From: Pseudomonas sp. CM27
Lineage (GTDB): Bacteria; Pseudomonadota; Gammaproteobacteria; Pseudomonadales; Pseudomonadaceae
Direction: 5' to 3'
DNA: 33,349 nt
Assembly (NCBI RefSeq): GCF_013179515.1
Contig: NZ_JABMCN010000014.1
Location: 6,329 to 39,677 of the forward strand
The notes under the pieces are model-generated. The model saw only the letters and a program-made list of their open reading frames with translations. It was not told where the DNA came from and made no database searches. The translations under genes were made by a program, and so were the position numbers. Shown piece by piece: positions 1 to 8,555 of the stretch. Position 1 is the stretch's first letter; the number at the start of each line of letters is the position of its first letter.

Positions 1-1295
1 GACTGGTCGGCGTTCATCCGTGGGTCGCAGTGGGTGTGATAGCGGTCCGACAGCGCATCCTCTGTGATCGGCCGGGCGCCGCCGATGCACTCGGTGACGT
101 TCTGCCCGGTCATCTCGATATGGATGCCGCCGGCATGACTGCCCTCGGCCTGGTGCACCTGGAAGAACTGCTTCACCTCGTCCAGGATCTGCGCAAAGTC
201 ACGGGTCTTGTAACCGCTGCTGGCCTTGATGGTGTTGCCGTGCATCGGGTCCGAGCTCCACAGCACCTTGCGCCCTTCGCGCTCGACGGTGCGGATCAGC
301 CCCGGCAGGTGATCGCCGACCTTGCTCGCACCCATGCGCACGATCAGGTTCAAACGCCCCGGGTCGTTGGCCGGGTTGAGCGCGTCGATCAGGCGGATCA
401 GCTCTTCGGGATTCATGCTGGGGCCAACCTTGACCCCGATCGGGTTGTGCACGCCGCGCAGGAACTCGACGTGGGCCCCGTCCAGCTGGCGGGTACGGTC
501 GCCGATCCACAGCATGTGCGCCGAGCAGTCGTAGTAGTCGCCGGTCAGGCTGTCCTGGCGGACAAAGGCTTCTTCATAGTTCAGCAGCAGTGCTTCGTGG
601 GCGGTGAAAAAGCTGGTTTCGCGCAGTTGCGGCGCGCTGTCCAGGCCGCAGGCGCGCATGAACGCCAGGGTCTCGTCGATGCGGTTGGCCAGCTGGTGGT
701 ACTTGTCGGCCAGCGCCGAGTTGGCGATGAAGTCCAGGTTCCACTTGTGCACTTGGTGCAGGTCGGCAAAGCCGCCTTGGGCAAAGGCACGCAGCAGGTT
801 GAGGCTGGCGGTGGCCTGGTGGTAGGCCTGCAGCAGGCGCTCCGGGTCGGGGATGCGGCTTTTCGGGTCGAAACCGATGCCGTTGACGATGTCGCCGCGA
901 TAGGCTGGCAGGGTGATGTCGCCGATGGTTTCATCGCCCGCCGAACGTGGCTTGGCAAACTGCCCGGCCATGCGCCCCACCTTGACCACCGGGCAGCCGG
1001 CGGCAAAGGTCATGACAATGGCCATTTGCAGCAGCACCTTGAAGGTATCGCGGATTTTTGCCGCCGAGAACTCGGCGAAGCTCTCGGCGCAGTCGCCGCC
1101 CTGCAGCAGGAAGGCGCGGCCTTCGGTGACCTCTGCAAACTGCCGGCGCAGCTCGCGTGCCTCGCCCGCGAACACCAGCGGCGGGTAGCTGGCCAGGGTT
1201 TGCTCAACCTTCAGCAGGTGCGCGGCATCGGGGTAGGTCGGTTGCTGCTGGATCGGCAGGGCACGCCAGCTGTCGGGGCTCCACGGTTGGTTCAT
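1..1295 (-). CDS. Class II 3-deoxy-7-phosphoheptulonate (DAHP) synthase, 3' end beyond window
   Basis: The protein condenses phosphoenolpyruvate with erythrose 4-phosphate, the first step of the shikimate pathway, in the cytoplasm. The minus-strand translation begins [20 protein letters not shown] and contains the plant/mycobacterial-type (class II) signatures [56 protein letters not shown] and [10 protein letters not shown]. About 431 codons are present; the family is near 450 residues, so only the last few tens of residues are missing off the left edge. The ATG at 1293-1295 starts a canonical class II N-terminus. The ribosome site in front of it is weak (purine-rich GAGCCCGAG abutting the ATG). 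It diverges from the spermidine synthase-like gene across a gap of about 115 bp. Family assignment is firm; which DAHP synthase isozyme this is cannot be told from the sequence. Confidence 0.93.
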   Translation of the reverse strand, partial: MNQPWSPDSWRALPIQQQPTYPDAAHLLKVEQTLASYPPLVFAGEARELRRQFAEVTEGRAFLLQGGDCAESFAEFSAAKIRDTFKVLLQMAIVMTFAAGCPVVKVGRMAGQFAKPRSAGDETIGDITLPAYRGDIVNGIGFDPKSRIPDPERLLQAYHQATASLNLLRAFAQGGFADLHQVHKWNLDFIANSALADKYHQLANRIDETLAFMRACGLDSAPQLRETSFFTAHEALLLNYEEAFVRQDSLTGDYYDCSAHMLWIGDRTRQLDGAHVEFLRGVHNPIGVKVGPSMNPEELIRLIDALNPANDPGRLNLIVRMGASKVGDHLPGLIRTVEREGRKVLWSSDPMHGNTIKASSGYKTRDFAQILDEVKQFFQVHQAEGSHAGGIHIEMTGQNVTECIGGARPITEDALSDRYHTHCDPRMNADQ

Positions 1296-1409
1296 CTCGG
1301 GCTCGGTCTTGTAGGTTATAGGCTTCAGGCCATGGTATCAGTTGGCGCTGTGCTTGTTGCATCACGGGTGTTGACGGACAATGCGCGTTTTGCGCGGGCG
1401 GGTGTGAGC

Positions 1410-2165
1410 ATGACGGCGGAACGGGAAGAGCGGCTACTGGCACGGGTGGAGGATGCCTTTGGCGTCATCAGCGTGTATGAAGTGGACGACTACCGCTTTC
1501 TGGAGTTCGGCGATGCCATCGAGCAGAGCTGCGTGTTCACGGCCGACCCCAGCTGGCTGGAGTATGACTACACCCGCGCCATGCTGGTCGGGGCGCTGTG
1601 CCATCCGCAACCGGAGAGCGCGCTGTTTCTTGGCCTGGGTGCCGGCACGCTGACCCAGGCCTGCATGAAGTTCCTGCCGCTGGAAGACATCGAAGCCATC
1701 GAGCTGCGCCCGGACGTGCCGCGCCTGGCCATGGAGCACCTGGGCCTGGATGACGACCCGCGGCTGTACGTGCGTATCGGCGATGCCCTGGAGTTGCTGC
1801 CCACGGCAGAGAAGGCCGACCTGCTGTTCGTCGACCTGTATACCGACCATGGGCCGGGGGTAGGGCACCTGGCGTGGAGGTTTCTGGAAAACTGCCAGCA
1901 GCAGCTGAACCCGGGTGGGTGGCTGGTGATCAACCAGTGGGCCACCGATGACGGCAAGCCGCTGGGCGCGGCGTTGCTGCGCGGGTTGTACCACCGGCAT
2001 TACTGGGAGTTGCCGGTGAAGGAGGGCAATGTGATATTGCTGGTGCCGGCGGACCTGGAGCAGATGCTGGATATGGACGGGCTGCGAGCACGGGCGCAGG
2101 CTTTGGCCCCGACCTTGGGGTATGGCCTTGAAGGGTTGATCCGCGAGATTCGCCCCGCTACTTGA
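1410..2165 (+). CDS. Spermidine synthase-like SAM-dependent methyltransferase-fold protein
   Basis: The product is 251 aa with the Rossmann fold of spermidine synthases and class I methyltransferases. Visible motifs are ALFLGLGAGTLTQ (nucleotide-binding loop, about residues 71-83), the acidic end of the next strand (IEAIELRPDV) and ADLLFVDLYTDHGPG, which corresponds to the catalytic-loop region of SpeE. It is shorter than true SpeE (about 280-290 aa) and lacks most of the small N-terminal beta domain, so aminopropyl transfer cannot be assumed. I chose the ATG at 1410, giving MTAEREERLLARVEDAF; an in-frame ATG at 1332 would add 26 residues that lie in the likely promoter of the divergent DAHP synthase gene. 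A longer open frame continues upstream antisense to that gene and is not coding. A perfect REP pair follows the stop codon. Specific substrate unknown. Confidence 0.82.
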   Translation: MTAEREERLLARVEDAFGVISVYEVDDYRFLEFGDAIEQSCVFTADPSWLEYDYTRAMLVGALCHPQPESALFLGLGAGTLTQACMKFLPLEDIEAIELRPDVPRLAMEHLGLDDDPRLYVRIGDALELLPTAEKADLLFVDLYTDHGPGVGHLAWRFLENCQQQLNPGGWLVINQWATDDGKPLGAALLRGLYHRHYWELPVKEGNVILLVPADLEQMLDMDGLRARAQALAPTLGYGLEGLIREIRPAT

Positions 2166-2186
2166 TGAAACTGTGCTGTGGCTGCT

Positions 2187-2316
2187 GGCCCTATCGCCGG
2201 CAAGCCAGCTCCCACAGGGGGCGCTTTTGGCTTTAGATTCATGTACCCCTTCGCGAGTGCAGTGATCTCAACCCTGATGCTGTCCCTGTGGGAGCTGGCT
2301 TGCCGGCGATAGGGCC
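2187..2316. repeat. REP-type inverted repeat pair (perfect 33-bp arms)
   Basis: Arm 1 (2187-2219, beginning GGCCCTATCGCCGGCAAGCC and ending CTCCCACAGGG) is the exact reverse complement of arm 2 (2284-2316). A 64-bp spacer separates them. Each arm also contains the internal GCCGGC core typical of Pseudomonas REP elements. The pair lies between the stop codon of the spermidine synthase-like gene and the deaD promoter. Such elements are common in P. putida intergenic space and can act in transcript 3'-end stabilisation or as IS targets; no role is shown here. Confidence 0.8.
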
Positions 2317-2419
2317 GGTGCAGGCAGTAAAGCATTATCGATTCAGCCCCAGGCCATCTGATGGCCCGATACTGGCGCCGCACCCTGAAAATATTCCTCA
2401 CTTCCTGCACTATTTCGGG

Positions 2420-2641
2420 TATAGTACGCGCCGGTCTTTTAGCGGACCTCAAAATCAGGTGGTGCAAATCCTCCGAGTCCAGCTTCGGCTGCACGTCCGC
2501 TAGGCGGACCTTCCCAAGTTTTCTTTTTCAATCGTTTTCGCAAATCCCCGCCGACAAAGCTGCCTGGGTGACCTTCCGGTCTTTCAAGGCATGTGCAGCT
2601 TTGCAGCATGGGTCTTTGCGGATGCACTTAGAGGCAGACCC
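2420..2641 (+). promoter_or_regulatory. Promoter and long structured 5' leader of deaD
   Basis: A TATAGT -10 hexamer lies at 2420-2425 with no good -35, so transcription would begin near 2432 and leave an untranslated leader of about 210 nt. The leader carries a C(UUCG)G tetraloop hairpin, CAGC-TTCG-GCTG (2480-2491), and a choice of pairings. GTCCGCTA (2495-2502) can pair over 8 bp with TAGCGGAC (2440-2447) or, through GTCCGC, with GCGGAC (2504-2509) in a local hairpin with a TAG loop. The two states exclude each other. Long folded leaders are known for cold-inducible DEAD-box helicase mRNAs in other bacteria; the switch idea here is inference from base pairing by eye. Confidence 0.5.
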
Positions 2642-4333
2642 ATGACCCAGGAAACCGGCGGCTTCGCCGCTCTCGATCTTAATCCGAATATTGTTGCTGC
2701 CGTTCTGGCGACCGGCTACGAAGAGCCGTCCGCCATTCAGCAACAATCGATCCCGATCATCCTCGCCGGTCACGACATGATCGGCCAGGCGCAGACTGGC
2801 ACCGGCAAGACCGCTGCCTTCGCCCTGCCGATCCTCAACAAGATCGATGTGAGCAAGCGCGAGCCGCAAGCCCTGATCCTGGCGCCAACCCGTGAGTTGG
2901 CGCTGCAAGTTGCTACCGCTTTCGAAACCTACGCCAAGCAGATGCCGGGCGTTAATGTGGTAGCTGTATACGGTGGTGCCCCGATGGGCCCACAGCTGCG
3001 TGCCATCCGTAACGGTGCGCAAATCGTCGTGGCCACCCCAGGCCGTCTGTGCGACCACCTGCGTCGTGACGAAAAAGTCCTGTCGACCGTGCAGTACCTG
3101 GTACTGGACGAAGCCGACGAGATGCTGAAGCTGGGCTTCATGGATGACCTCGAAGTGATCTTCGACGCAATCCCGGCTACCCGTCAGACCGTGCTGTTCT
3201 CCGCTACCCTGCCGTCGTCGATCCGCTCGATCGCCGAACGCCACCTGCGCGAACCCAAGCACGTCAAGATCCAGAGCAAGACCCAGACCGTCACCGCGAT
3301 CGACCAGGCCCACCTGATGGTCCATGCCGACCAGAAGATCCCGGCTGTGCTGCGCTTGCTGGAAGTGGAAGAGTTCGACGCGCTGATCGCCTTCGTGCGT
3401 ACCAAGCAAGCCACCCTGGACCTGGCCGCCGCGCTGGAAGCCAAGGGCTACAAGGCTGCCGCGCTGAACGGCGACATCGCCCAGAACCAGCGTGAGCGCG
3501 TGATCGAATCGCTCAAGGATGGTCGCCTGGACATCGTCGTCGCCACCGACGTCGCTGCCCGTGGCCTGGACGTACCGCGCATCACTCACGTGTTCAACGT
3601 CGACATGCCGTACGACCCCGAGTCCTACGTACACCGTATCGGCCGTACCGGCCGTGCCGGTCGCGATGGCCGTGCACTGCTGCTGGTCACCCCGCGTGAG
3701 CGCCGCATGCTGCAGGTGATCGAGCGTGTTACCGGGCAGAAAGTTGCCGAAGCCCGCCTGCCGAACGCTCAGGCTGTGCTGGATGCCCGCATCAAGAAGC
3801 TGACCTCGAGCCTGGCGCCGCTGGTAGCCGAAGCAGAAGCCACCCATGGCGAACTGTTCGACCGCCTGACCGCCGACCTGGGTTGCAGTGCCCGTGCCCT
3901 GGCTTCGGCCCTGCTGCGCAAGGCCACCAATGGCCAGGCGCTGGACCTGGCAGCGGTAGAGCGTGAGCAGCCGCTGGTGCCGGGCGTGGGTGCCCCGCGT
4001 GGCGAGCGTACCGAGCGCTCGGACCGTGGCGAGCGCAGCGACCGTGGTGATCGTGGTGACCGCGAGCGCCGTGCGCCGCTGCCGCTGGCCGAAGGCCGCG
4101 TACGTTGCCGTACTGCCCTGGGTGCCCGTGACGGCATCGCAGCCAAGAACCTGCTGGGCGCGATCCTCAACGAAGGTGGCCTGGCCCGTGATGCGATCGG
4201 TCGTATCCAGGTGCGCGACAGCTTCAGCCTGGTCGAGCTGCCGGAAGACGGCCTCGAGAAGCTGCTGACCAAGCTCAAGGACACCCGCGTGGCCGGCAAG
4301 CAGCTGAAGCTGCGTCGCTATCGCGAGGATTGA
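2642..4333 (+). CDS. deaD: DEAD-box ATP-dependent RNA helicase, DeaD/CsdA type
   Basis: This cytoplasmic RNA helicase (563 aa) unwinds structured RNA; the family acts in ribosome assembly and cold adaptation. Motifs appear in order: FAALDLNPNIV with the Q motif PSAIQQQSIP (about 29-38), Walker A AQTGTGKT (50-57), PTRELALQ (82-89), TPGR (132-135), DEAD (156-159), SAT (187-189), the second RecA-like domain with VATDVAARGLDVP, and HRIGRTGRAGR. After a helical stretch comes an Arg/Gly/Asp-rich linker (RGERTERSDRGERSDRGD) and a C-terminal DbpA-type RNA-binding domain starting near RVRCRTALGARDGIAAKNL. That domain order distinguishes DeaD from RhlE and SrmB. The ATG at 2642 is preceded by AGAGG. 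An intrinsic terminator follows the stop codon. Confidence 0.95.
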   Translation: MTQETGGFAALDLNPNIVAAVLATGYEEPSAIQQQSIPIILAGHDMIGQAQTGTGKTAAFALPILNKIDVSKREPQALILAPTRELALQVATAFETYAKQMPGVNVVAVYGGAPMGPQLRAIRNGAQIVVATPGRLCDHLRRDEKVLSTVQYLVLDEADEMLKLGFMDDLEVIFDAIPATRQTVLFSATLPSSIRSIAERHLREPKHVKIQSKTQTVTAIDQAHLMVHADQKIPAVLRLLEVEEFDALIAFVRTKQATLDLAAALEAKGYKAAALNGDIAQNQRERVIESLKDGRLDIVVATDVAARGLDVPRITHVFNVDMPYDPESYVHRIGRTGRAGRDGRALLLVTPRERRMLQVIERVTGQKVAEARLPNAQAVLDARIKKLTSSLAPLVAEAEATHGELFDRLTADLGCSARALASALLRKATNGQALDLAAVEREQPLVPGVGAPRGERTERSDRGERSDRGDRGDRERRAPLPLAEGRVRCRTALGARDGIAAKNLLGAILNEGGLARDAIGRIQVRDSFSLVELPEDGLEKLLTKLKDTRVAGKQLKLRRYRED

Positions 4334-4344
4334 TCCTGGCGCAA

Positions 4345-4380
4345 TAAAAAAATCCCCGGCCTCGGCTGGGGATTTTTTTT
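4345..4380. terminator. Intrinsic terminator after deaD, T-runs on both sides
   Basis: The stem AATCCCC / GGGGATT around a ggcctcggct loop is flanked by seven A on the left and eight T on the right. It lies 12 bp after the deaD stop codon. The A-run means it can also end leftward transcripts, such as that of the dioxygenase gene at 4484-5251. Confidence 0.9.
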
Positions 4381-4431
4381 GCCTGAACCATTTTGCGGCT
4401 GCTGCGCAATCCATCGCGGCGCGCGGTCCCC

Positions 4432-4476
4432 TGTAGGAGCGGCCTTGTGTCGCGAAAGGGGTGCAAAGCGCCCCCG
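4432..4476. repeat. Single REP-like palindrome
   Basis: The sequence TGTAGGAGCGGCCTTGTGTC followed by GCGAAAGGG matches the pattern of a common P. putida REP variant (GGAGCGGCC....CGCGAAAGGG). It sits in the convergent gap between the deaD terminator and the 3' end of the dioxygenase gene. Only one recognisable arm is present. Confidence 0.55.
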
Positions 4477-4483
4477 GCGATCT

Positions 4484-5251
4484 TCAGTCGAACCGATAAA
4501 TGTCCATGCCCAGCGCTCCCAGGGTGAACCCCTGGTGCACCACCCCAAACCTGCCCCCAGCCCCCAGGGCAAAGAACAACGGCAGCAAATGTTCGTCACT
4601 CGGATGGTTACGCACGGCAAACGGCGCCTGCTGCCGATAGCCCAGCAATGCCTCCTGATCATCCGTCCGGAGCTTCTCCACCACCCAATCCCTGAACGCC
4701 AGCGCCCAAGGCTCGATCACCTCGGGCCCGGCGTGCCAGTCCAGCTCGCCCAGGTTATGGGTAATGCTGCCCGAGCCAATCAGCAGCACACCTTCGTTGC
4801 GCAACTGCGCTAGCGCCTGGCCGACCTTTACCTGCAGCAGCGGCCCCCTGTGGCTGGGCAGCGAAACCTGCACCACCGGAATACTGGCCTCCGGGTACAT
4901 CAGTGACAGCGGCACCCAGGCGCCATGGTCGAATGGCCGCTGCGCGTCCAGCCGCGCTGGCAACCCCGCACCCTGCAACAAGTCACTGACCTGGCCGGCC
5001 AGGCCGGGCTCGCCGGGCGCGGGGTATTGCACCGCATACAAGGCGGGCGGGAAGCCGTGGAAGTCGTGCCAGGTTTGCGGCTGTGCACTACCGGTTACCA
5101 GCAGTTCGCGGCTCTCCCAGTGCGCCGACACCACCACGATCGCTTTCGGCCGTGGCAGAGCGTTGGCGAGCCCGGCCAGGGCTGGGCCACTGGCACCGGG
5201 GTGCAGGGCGAGCATGGGGGAACCATGGGAGATGAACAGGCTGGGCAGCAT
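4484..5251 (-). CDS. DODA-type extradiol aromatic ring-opening dioxygenase (YgiD/LigB family)
   Basis: A 255-aa cytoplasmic metalloprotein of the class III extradiol (LigB-type) family, related to 4,5-DOPA dioxygenase and E. coli YgiD. The N-terminus MLPSLFISHGSPMLALH carries the first metal-ligand histidine (H9). Further family histidines are seen in VVSAHWES, FDHGAWVPL, GSGSITHNL and NHPSDEHLLPLFFALGA. Length matches the family (about 255-265 aa). The ATG at 5251 is chosen over an in-frame ATG nine codons upstream because AGGA lies at ribosome-binding distance and the product then begins with the conserved MLPSLFISHG. It faces deaD convergently and diverges from tpm. The physiological substrate is not known for most bacterial members. 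Confidence 0.88.
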   Translation of the reverse strand: MLPSLFISHGSPMLALHPGASGPALAGLANALPRPKAIVVVSAHWESRELLVTGSAQPQTWHDFHGFPPALYAVQYPAPGEPGLAGQVSDLLQGAGLPARLDAQRPFDHGAWVPLSLMYPEASIPVVQVSLPSHRGPLLQVKVGQALAQLRNEGVLLIGSGSITHNLGELDWHAGPEVIEPWALAFRDWVVEKLRTDDQEALLGYRQQAPFAVRNHPSDEHLLPLFFALGAGGRFGVVHQGFTLGALGMDIYRFD

Positions 5252-5352
5252 GGCGGGGTCCTGAGGGTTAAGATGCACTCATCTTCGAGCATGTACAGAT
5301 CGAAATCCAAACCAAGTTTTACCAACAAACCATCTAAAAATCGGGAGTGATC

Positions 5353-6003
5353 ATGGAGCCAGCGTTCTGGCAGCAGCGATGGGCAGACAATCAGATCGGC
5401 TTTCACCAGGCGCAGGTGAACCCCTACCTGCAGCAGTACTGGCCACAGCTGCAGCTGGCGCCGGGCAGCCGCGTGCTGGTGCCGCTGTGTGGCAAGAGCC
5501 TGGACCTGGTCTGGTTGGCGGGGCAGGGGTATCGGGTATCGGGCGTGGAGCTGTCGCGGCGGGCGGTGGAGGATTTCTTTCGCGAGCATGGTCTTGAAGC
5601 CGAGGTGCGGCAGTGCGGGGCCTTTGAGGTTTGGCGCAGTGGTGACCTGGAGCTGTGGTGTGGCGATTTCTTTGCGCTACGCAGTGAGGACATTGGCGAC
5701 TGCGTGGGGCTTTATGACCGGGCGGCGCTGATTGCGTTGCCGGTAGAAATGCGTGCGACATACATGCAGGCGCTATCGGCTTTGTTGCCGGAGAGTTGCC
5801 GAGGGTTGGTGGTGACGCTGGAATATGACCAGTCGCTGCTGGCCGGGCCGCCGTTTTCGGTGGGGGATGGAGAGTTGCGGCGCGGGTTTGCCGGCTGGCA
5901 GGTGGTTGAGCTGGAGGGGGGGCAGGTGATCGGGAGCAGCCCGAAGTTTGTGCAGGCCGGGGTATCCAGTTTGCTGGAGCGGGTTTACCGGGTCAGCCGC
6001 TGA
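5353..6003 (+). CDS. tpm: Thiopurine S-methyltransferase
   Basis: A 216-aa SAM-dependent methyltransferase. Bacterial Tpm methylates thiopurines and is linked to selenite and tellurite resistance through formation of volatile methylated chalcogens. The sequence MEPAFWQQRWADNQIGFHQ at the N-terminus, VLVPLCGKSLDLVWLAGQGY (SAM motif I), GVELSRRAVEDFF and GLYDRAALIALP are characteristic of the family, and the length is typical (about 216-218 aa). The ATG at 5353 is preceded by GGGAG at 5 bp; the GTG two codons earlier overlaps that ribosome site and is less likely. A shared terminator separates it from htpX. It is transcribed alone, divergent from the dioxygenase. Confidence 0.94.
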   Translation: MEPAFWQQRWADNQIGFHQAQVNPYLQQYWPQLQLAPGSRVLVPLCGKSLDLVWLAGQGYRVSGVELSRRAVEDFFREHGLEAEVRQCGAFEVWRSGDLELWCGDFFALRSEDIGDCVGLYDRAALIALPVEMRATYMQALSALLPESCRGLVVTLEYDQSLLAGPPFSVGDGELRRGFAGWQVVELEGGQVIGSSPKFVQAGVSSLLERVYRVSR

Positions 6004-6012
6004 CAGGCGTAC

Positions 6013-6042
6013 AAAAAAGGGCGACCGAAGTCGCCCTTTTCG
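6013..6042. terminator. Bidirectional intrinsic terminator between tpm and htpX
   Basis: AAAAAA-GGGCGAC-cgaa-GTCGCCC-TTTT forms a perfect 7-bp GC-rich stem with a tetraloop and A/T runs on both flanks. It lies 9 bp after the tpm stop codon and 13 bp beyond the htpX stop on the other strand, so it can serve both convergent genes. Confidence 0.92.
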
Positions 6043-6055
6043 TTTACTTGATGAA

Positions 6056-6943
6056 TCAACCGCGACGGCGCAGGGCTTCGATACGGTCTTCCAGTGGCGG
6101 GTGGCTCATCAGCAGCCCGGCCAGACCGTGCTTCAGGCCGCCGTTGATGCCGAACGCCTTCATGGTGTCGGGCATGTGCACCGGCAGGCCTTGCTCCACG
6201 CGCAGGCGCTGCAGGGCGCCGATCATGGCGGCGGTGCCGGCCAGTTGTGCACCGGCTTCGTCGGCGCGGTACTCGCGGCGGCGCGAGAACCACATCACGA
6301 TCATGCTGGCCAGGATGCCCAGGATCAGCTCGGCAACGATGGTCGCCACGTAGTAGGCGATGCCCTGGCCTTCTTCGTTCTTGAAAATGACCTTGTCGAC
6401 GAAGTTGCCGATGATGCGGGCGAAGAACATCACGAAGGTGTTCACCACGCCCTGCACCAGCGCCAGGGTGACCATGTCGCCGTTGGCCACGTGGCCGATT
6501 TCGTGGGCCAGCACCGCGCGCACTTCATCGGGCGAGAATCGCTCCAGCAGGCCCTGGGAAACCGCTACCAGGGCGTCGTTGCGGTTCCAGCCGGTGGCGA
6601 AGGCGTTGGCCTCGTAGGCGGGGAAGATACCCACCTCGGGCATTTTGATGCCCGCCTCGCGGGACAGCTCCTCGACCGTTTGCAGCAGCCATTGCTCATG
6701 GCGGGTACGCGGCTGGCTGATGATCTGGGTGCCCGTGGTCATCTTCGCCATCCACTTGGAGATGAACAGCGAGACGAGGGAGCCGGCAAAGCCGAACACG
6801 GCGCAGAACACCAGCAGGCTGCTGAGGTTGAGATCGACGCCGTTGGCCGCCATGAACCCGTTGAAACCGAACAGGCTCAGGGTAATGCTTGCAACCAGCA
6901 CCACCGCAAGGTTGGTGGCTACAAACAACAGAATGCGCATCAT
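6056..6943 (-). CDS. htpX: Membrane-bound zinc metalloprotease HtpX
   Basis: A 295-aa inner-membrane M48 protease that degrades misfolded membrane proteins alongside FtsH. Two hydrophobic segments at the N-terminus (about residues 4-24 and 40-60) precede the cytoplasmic catalytic part. The zinc motif HEIGH is at 147-151 and the downstream ligand helix is in [14 protein letters not shown] further hydrophobic pair lies at about 155-175 and 190-215. Length equals E. coli HtpX (293 aa), and the start [15 protein letters not shown] matches the family, so the outer ATG at 6941-6943 is kept although AGGAG sits 12 bp away. The upstream region holds a plausible heat-shock or housekeeping promoter at 6989-7017. 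Confidence 0.97.
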   Translation of the reverse strand: MMRILLFVATNLAVVLVASITLSLFGFNGFMAANGVDLNLSSLLVFCAVFGFAGSLVSLFISKWMAKMTTGTQIISQPRTRHEQWLLQTVEELSREAGIKMPEVGIFPAYEANAFATGWNRNDALVAVSQGLLERFSPDEVRAVLAHEIGHVANGDMVTLALVQGVVNTFVMFFARIIGNFVDKVIFKNEEGQGIAYYVATIVAELILGILASMIVMWFSRRREYRADEAGAQLAGTAAMIGALQRLRVEQGLPVHMPDTMKAFGINGGLKHGLAGLLMSHPPLEDRIEALRRRG

Positions 6944-6988
6944 GGTTGTTACGTTCTCCTGACGGATAAGTTGTCGCTTACTGCGGGG

Positions 6989-7017
6989 TATATAAGGGCC
7001 CTGCGGCGCTGATTCAA
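6989..7017 (-). promoter_or_regulatory. Candidate htpX promoter (sigma32-like or sigma70)
   Basis: On the minus strand TTGAAT (7012-7017) and TATATA (6989-6994) are separated by 17 bp, and the -10 is preceded by GCCCT. The combination resembles both a sigma70 promoter and a heat-shock promoter (TTGAA ... CCC-ATnT). Heat-shock control of htpX is known in enterobacteria; which sigma factor acts here is inference. The start of transcription would leave an htpX leader of about 40 nt. Confidence 0.55.
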
Positions 7018-7104
7018 TCGGGCGACTATTTCAAACTGTGTACGGCGGAGTATGGCAGAGGATGGCGTGGGGGCTTTGGGGTAGAGCGTTGCAGGATGTA
7101 AGAA

Positions 7105-7141
7105 GCGGCGCATGCCCTGTGATGCGCCGCGCGGGCGGCGC
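7105..7141. repeat. Overlapping GC-rich dyads in the htpX-alaA gap
   Basis: GCGGCGCA (7105-7112) pairs with TGCGCCGC (7123-7130), and GCGCCGC (7124-7130) can instead pair with GCGGCGC (7135-7141). The two hairpins share one arm. The element lies downstream of the aminotransferase stop codon on its strand, with no clear T-run, so it may be a 3'-end stabilising structure rather than a terminator. I see no other feature in the rest of the 7018-7176 gap. Confidence 0.4.
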
Positions 7142-7176
7142 TCGATGCAGGCGCCACCACAAAAAAACGCCGAACC

Positions 7177-8388
7177 TTACTGCGAATAAGTCCGCAGGAA
7201 ATTGCCAATCCGCCCAATCGCTGCTTCCAGGTCATCCACCCGCGGCAAGGTCACCACGCGGAAGTGATCCGGCCACGGCCAGTTGAACGCGGTACCCTGA
7301 ACGATCAGCAGTTTCTCTGACAGCAGCAAGTCCAGCGCGAACTTCTCGTCGTTGAGAATCGGGCAAACCTTCGGGTCGATCCGCGGGAACGCATAAAGCG
7401 CGCCCATCGGCTTCACGCAGCTTACCCCGGGGATGTCGTTCAGCAGCTCATAGGTGCGGTTGCGCTGCTCCAGCAGGCGGCCCGGCGGCAGCACCAGGTC
7501 GTTGATGCTCTGGTAGCCGCCCAGCGCGGTCTGGATGGCATGCTGCGCCGGCACGTTGGCGCACAGGCGCATGTTGGCCAGCATGTCGATGCCTTCGATG
7601 TAGCTTTGCGCGTGGTGCTTGGGCCCGGAGATGATCAGCCAGCCGGAACGGAAGCCTGCCACCCGGTACGACTTGGACAGGCCGTTGAAAGTCAGGCACA
7701 GCAGGTCGGGGGCCAGCGAGGCGGTGCTGATGTGCACGGCTTCGTCGTACAGGATCTTGTCGTAGATCTCGTCGGAGAACACCACCAGGTTGTGCTGGCG
7801 GGCCAGCTCCAGCATGCCCAGCAGCAGCTCTTTGGAATACACCGCGCCGGTCGGGTTGTTCGGGTTGATGATCACCAGCGCCTTGGTATTGGGGGTGATC
7901 TTGGCCTTGATGTCTTCAAGGTCGGGGAACCAGTCGGCCTGCTCGTCGCACAGGTAATGCACCGGCTTGCCACCGGCCAGGCTCACGGCGGCGGTCCACA
8001 GCGGGTAGTCCGGCGCCGGGATCAGCACCTCGTCGTTATTGTTCAGCAGCGCCTGCATCGACATCACGATCAGCTCGGACACACCGTTGCCGAGGTAGAT
8101 GTCCTCGATGGTGACGCCTTCGATGTCCTTCTGCTGGCAGTACTGCATCACCGCCTTGCGCGCGCTGAACAGGCCCTTGGAGTCGCTGTAGCCTTGTGCG
8201 GTGGGCAGGTTGCGGATCACATCCTGAAGGATTTCATCGGGCGCCTCGAAGCCAAACGGCGCCGGGTTGCCGATGTTCAGCTTGAGGATGCGGTGGCCTT
8301 CCTCTTCCAGGCGCTTGGCGTGCTTGAGCACTGGGCCGCGAATGTCGTAGCAGACATTGGCGAGCTTGTTCGATTTGCTGAACTGCAT
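7177..8388 (-). CDS. alaA: Alanine-type aminotransferase (AlaA family, PLP-dependent)
   Basis: A 403-aa class I/II aminotransferase that interconverts pyruvate/glutamate and alanine/2-oxoglutarate in the cytoplasm. The start MQFSKSNKLANVCYDIRGPV is nearly diagnostic for AlaA. The PLP-binding features are LGNGVSELI, the NPNNPTGA loop (175-182), SDEIYDK (205-211) and the Schiff-base lysine K239 in GLSKSYRVAGFRSGW. Length matches E. coli AlaA (about 405 aa). The ATG at 8388 is chosen because upstream in-frame codons are unrelated to the family. It diverges from msrB across about 167 bp. Confidence 0.93.
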   Translation of the reverse strand: MQFSKSNKLANVCYDIRGPVLKHAKRLEEEGHRILKLNIGNPAPFGFEAPDEILQDVIRNLPTAQGYSDSKGLFSARKAVMQYCQQKDIEGVTIEDIYLGNGVSELIVMSMQALLNNNDEVLIPAPDYPLWTAAVSLAGGKPVHYLCDEQADWFPDLEDIKAKITPNTKALVIINPNNPTGAVYSKELLLGMLELARQHNLVVFSDEIYDKILYDEAVHISTASLAPDLLCLTFNGLSKSYRVAGFRSGWLIISGPKHHAQSYIEGIDMLANMRLCANVPAQHAIQTALGGYQSINDLVLPPGRLLEQRNRTYELLNDIPGVSCVKPMGALYAFPRIDPKVCPILNDEKFALDLLLSEKLLIVQGTAFNWPWPDHFRVVTLPRVDDLEAAIGRIGNFLRTYSQ

Positions 8389-8555
8389 GATGGGATCCCG
8401 GTTGAGAATACGCACAATGCCCCGCCGAAAGGTTTGAAAGGGCAGGGCGCGGGTGCCAGACTGAACGCCTGGCACACGAAGCCAACTAATATACGTGCCA
8501 CCCGCGCCCCGGAAAAGACGGCGCGGGGTGAAATTCAGCCTGCCGAGGTCCCTAC

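Noticed and set aside
30..1409. Long plus-strand open frame in front of, and in frame with, the spermidine synthase-like gene
   Set aside because: It runs antisense to the DAHP synthase gene, whose translation matches a known family throughout; the frame is open only because of GC-rich third positions.
2187..2316. CRISPR or transposon terminal repeats suggested by the repeated palindromes
   Set aside because: Arms occur as isolated inverted pairs with no regular spacers, no cas genes and no transposase between them; they match the REP pattern.
2450..2480. tRNA-like T-arm (GGTGGTGCAAATCCTCC) in the deaD leader
   Set aside because: No acceptor or anticodon stem surrounds it and the stem would contain a mismatch; better explained as part of the leader fold.
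2528..4414. 628-codon minus-strand open frame across deaD
   Set aside because: The plus strand encodes a complete DEAD-box helicase with all motifs; the antisense product has low-complexity composition and no family features.
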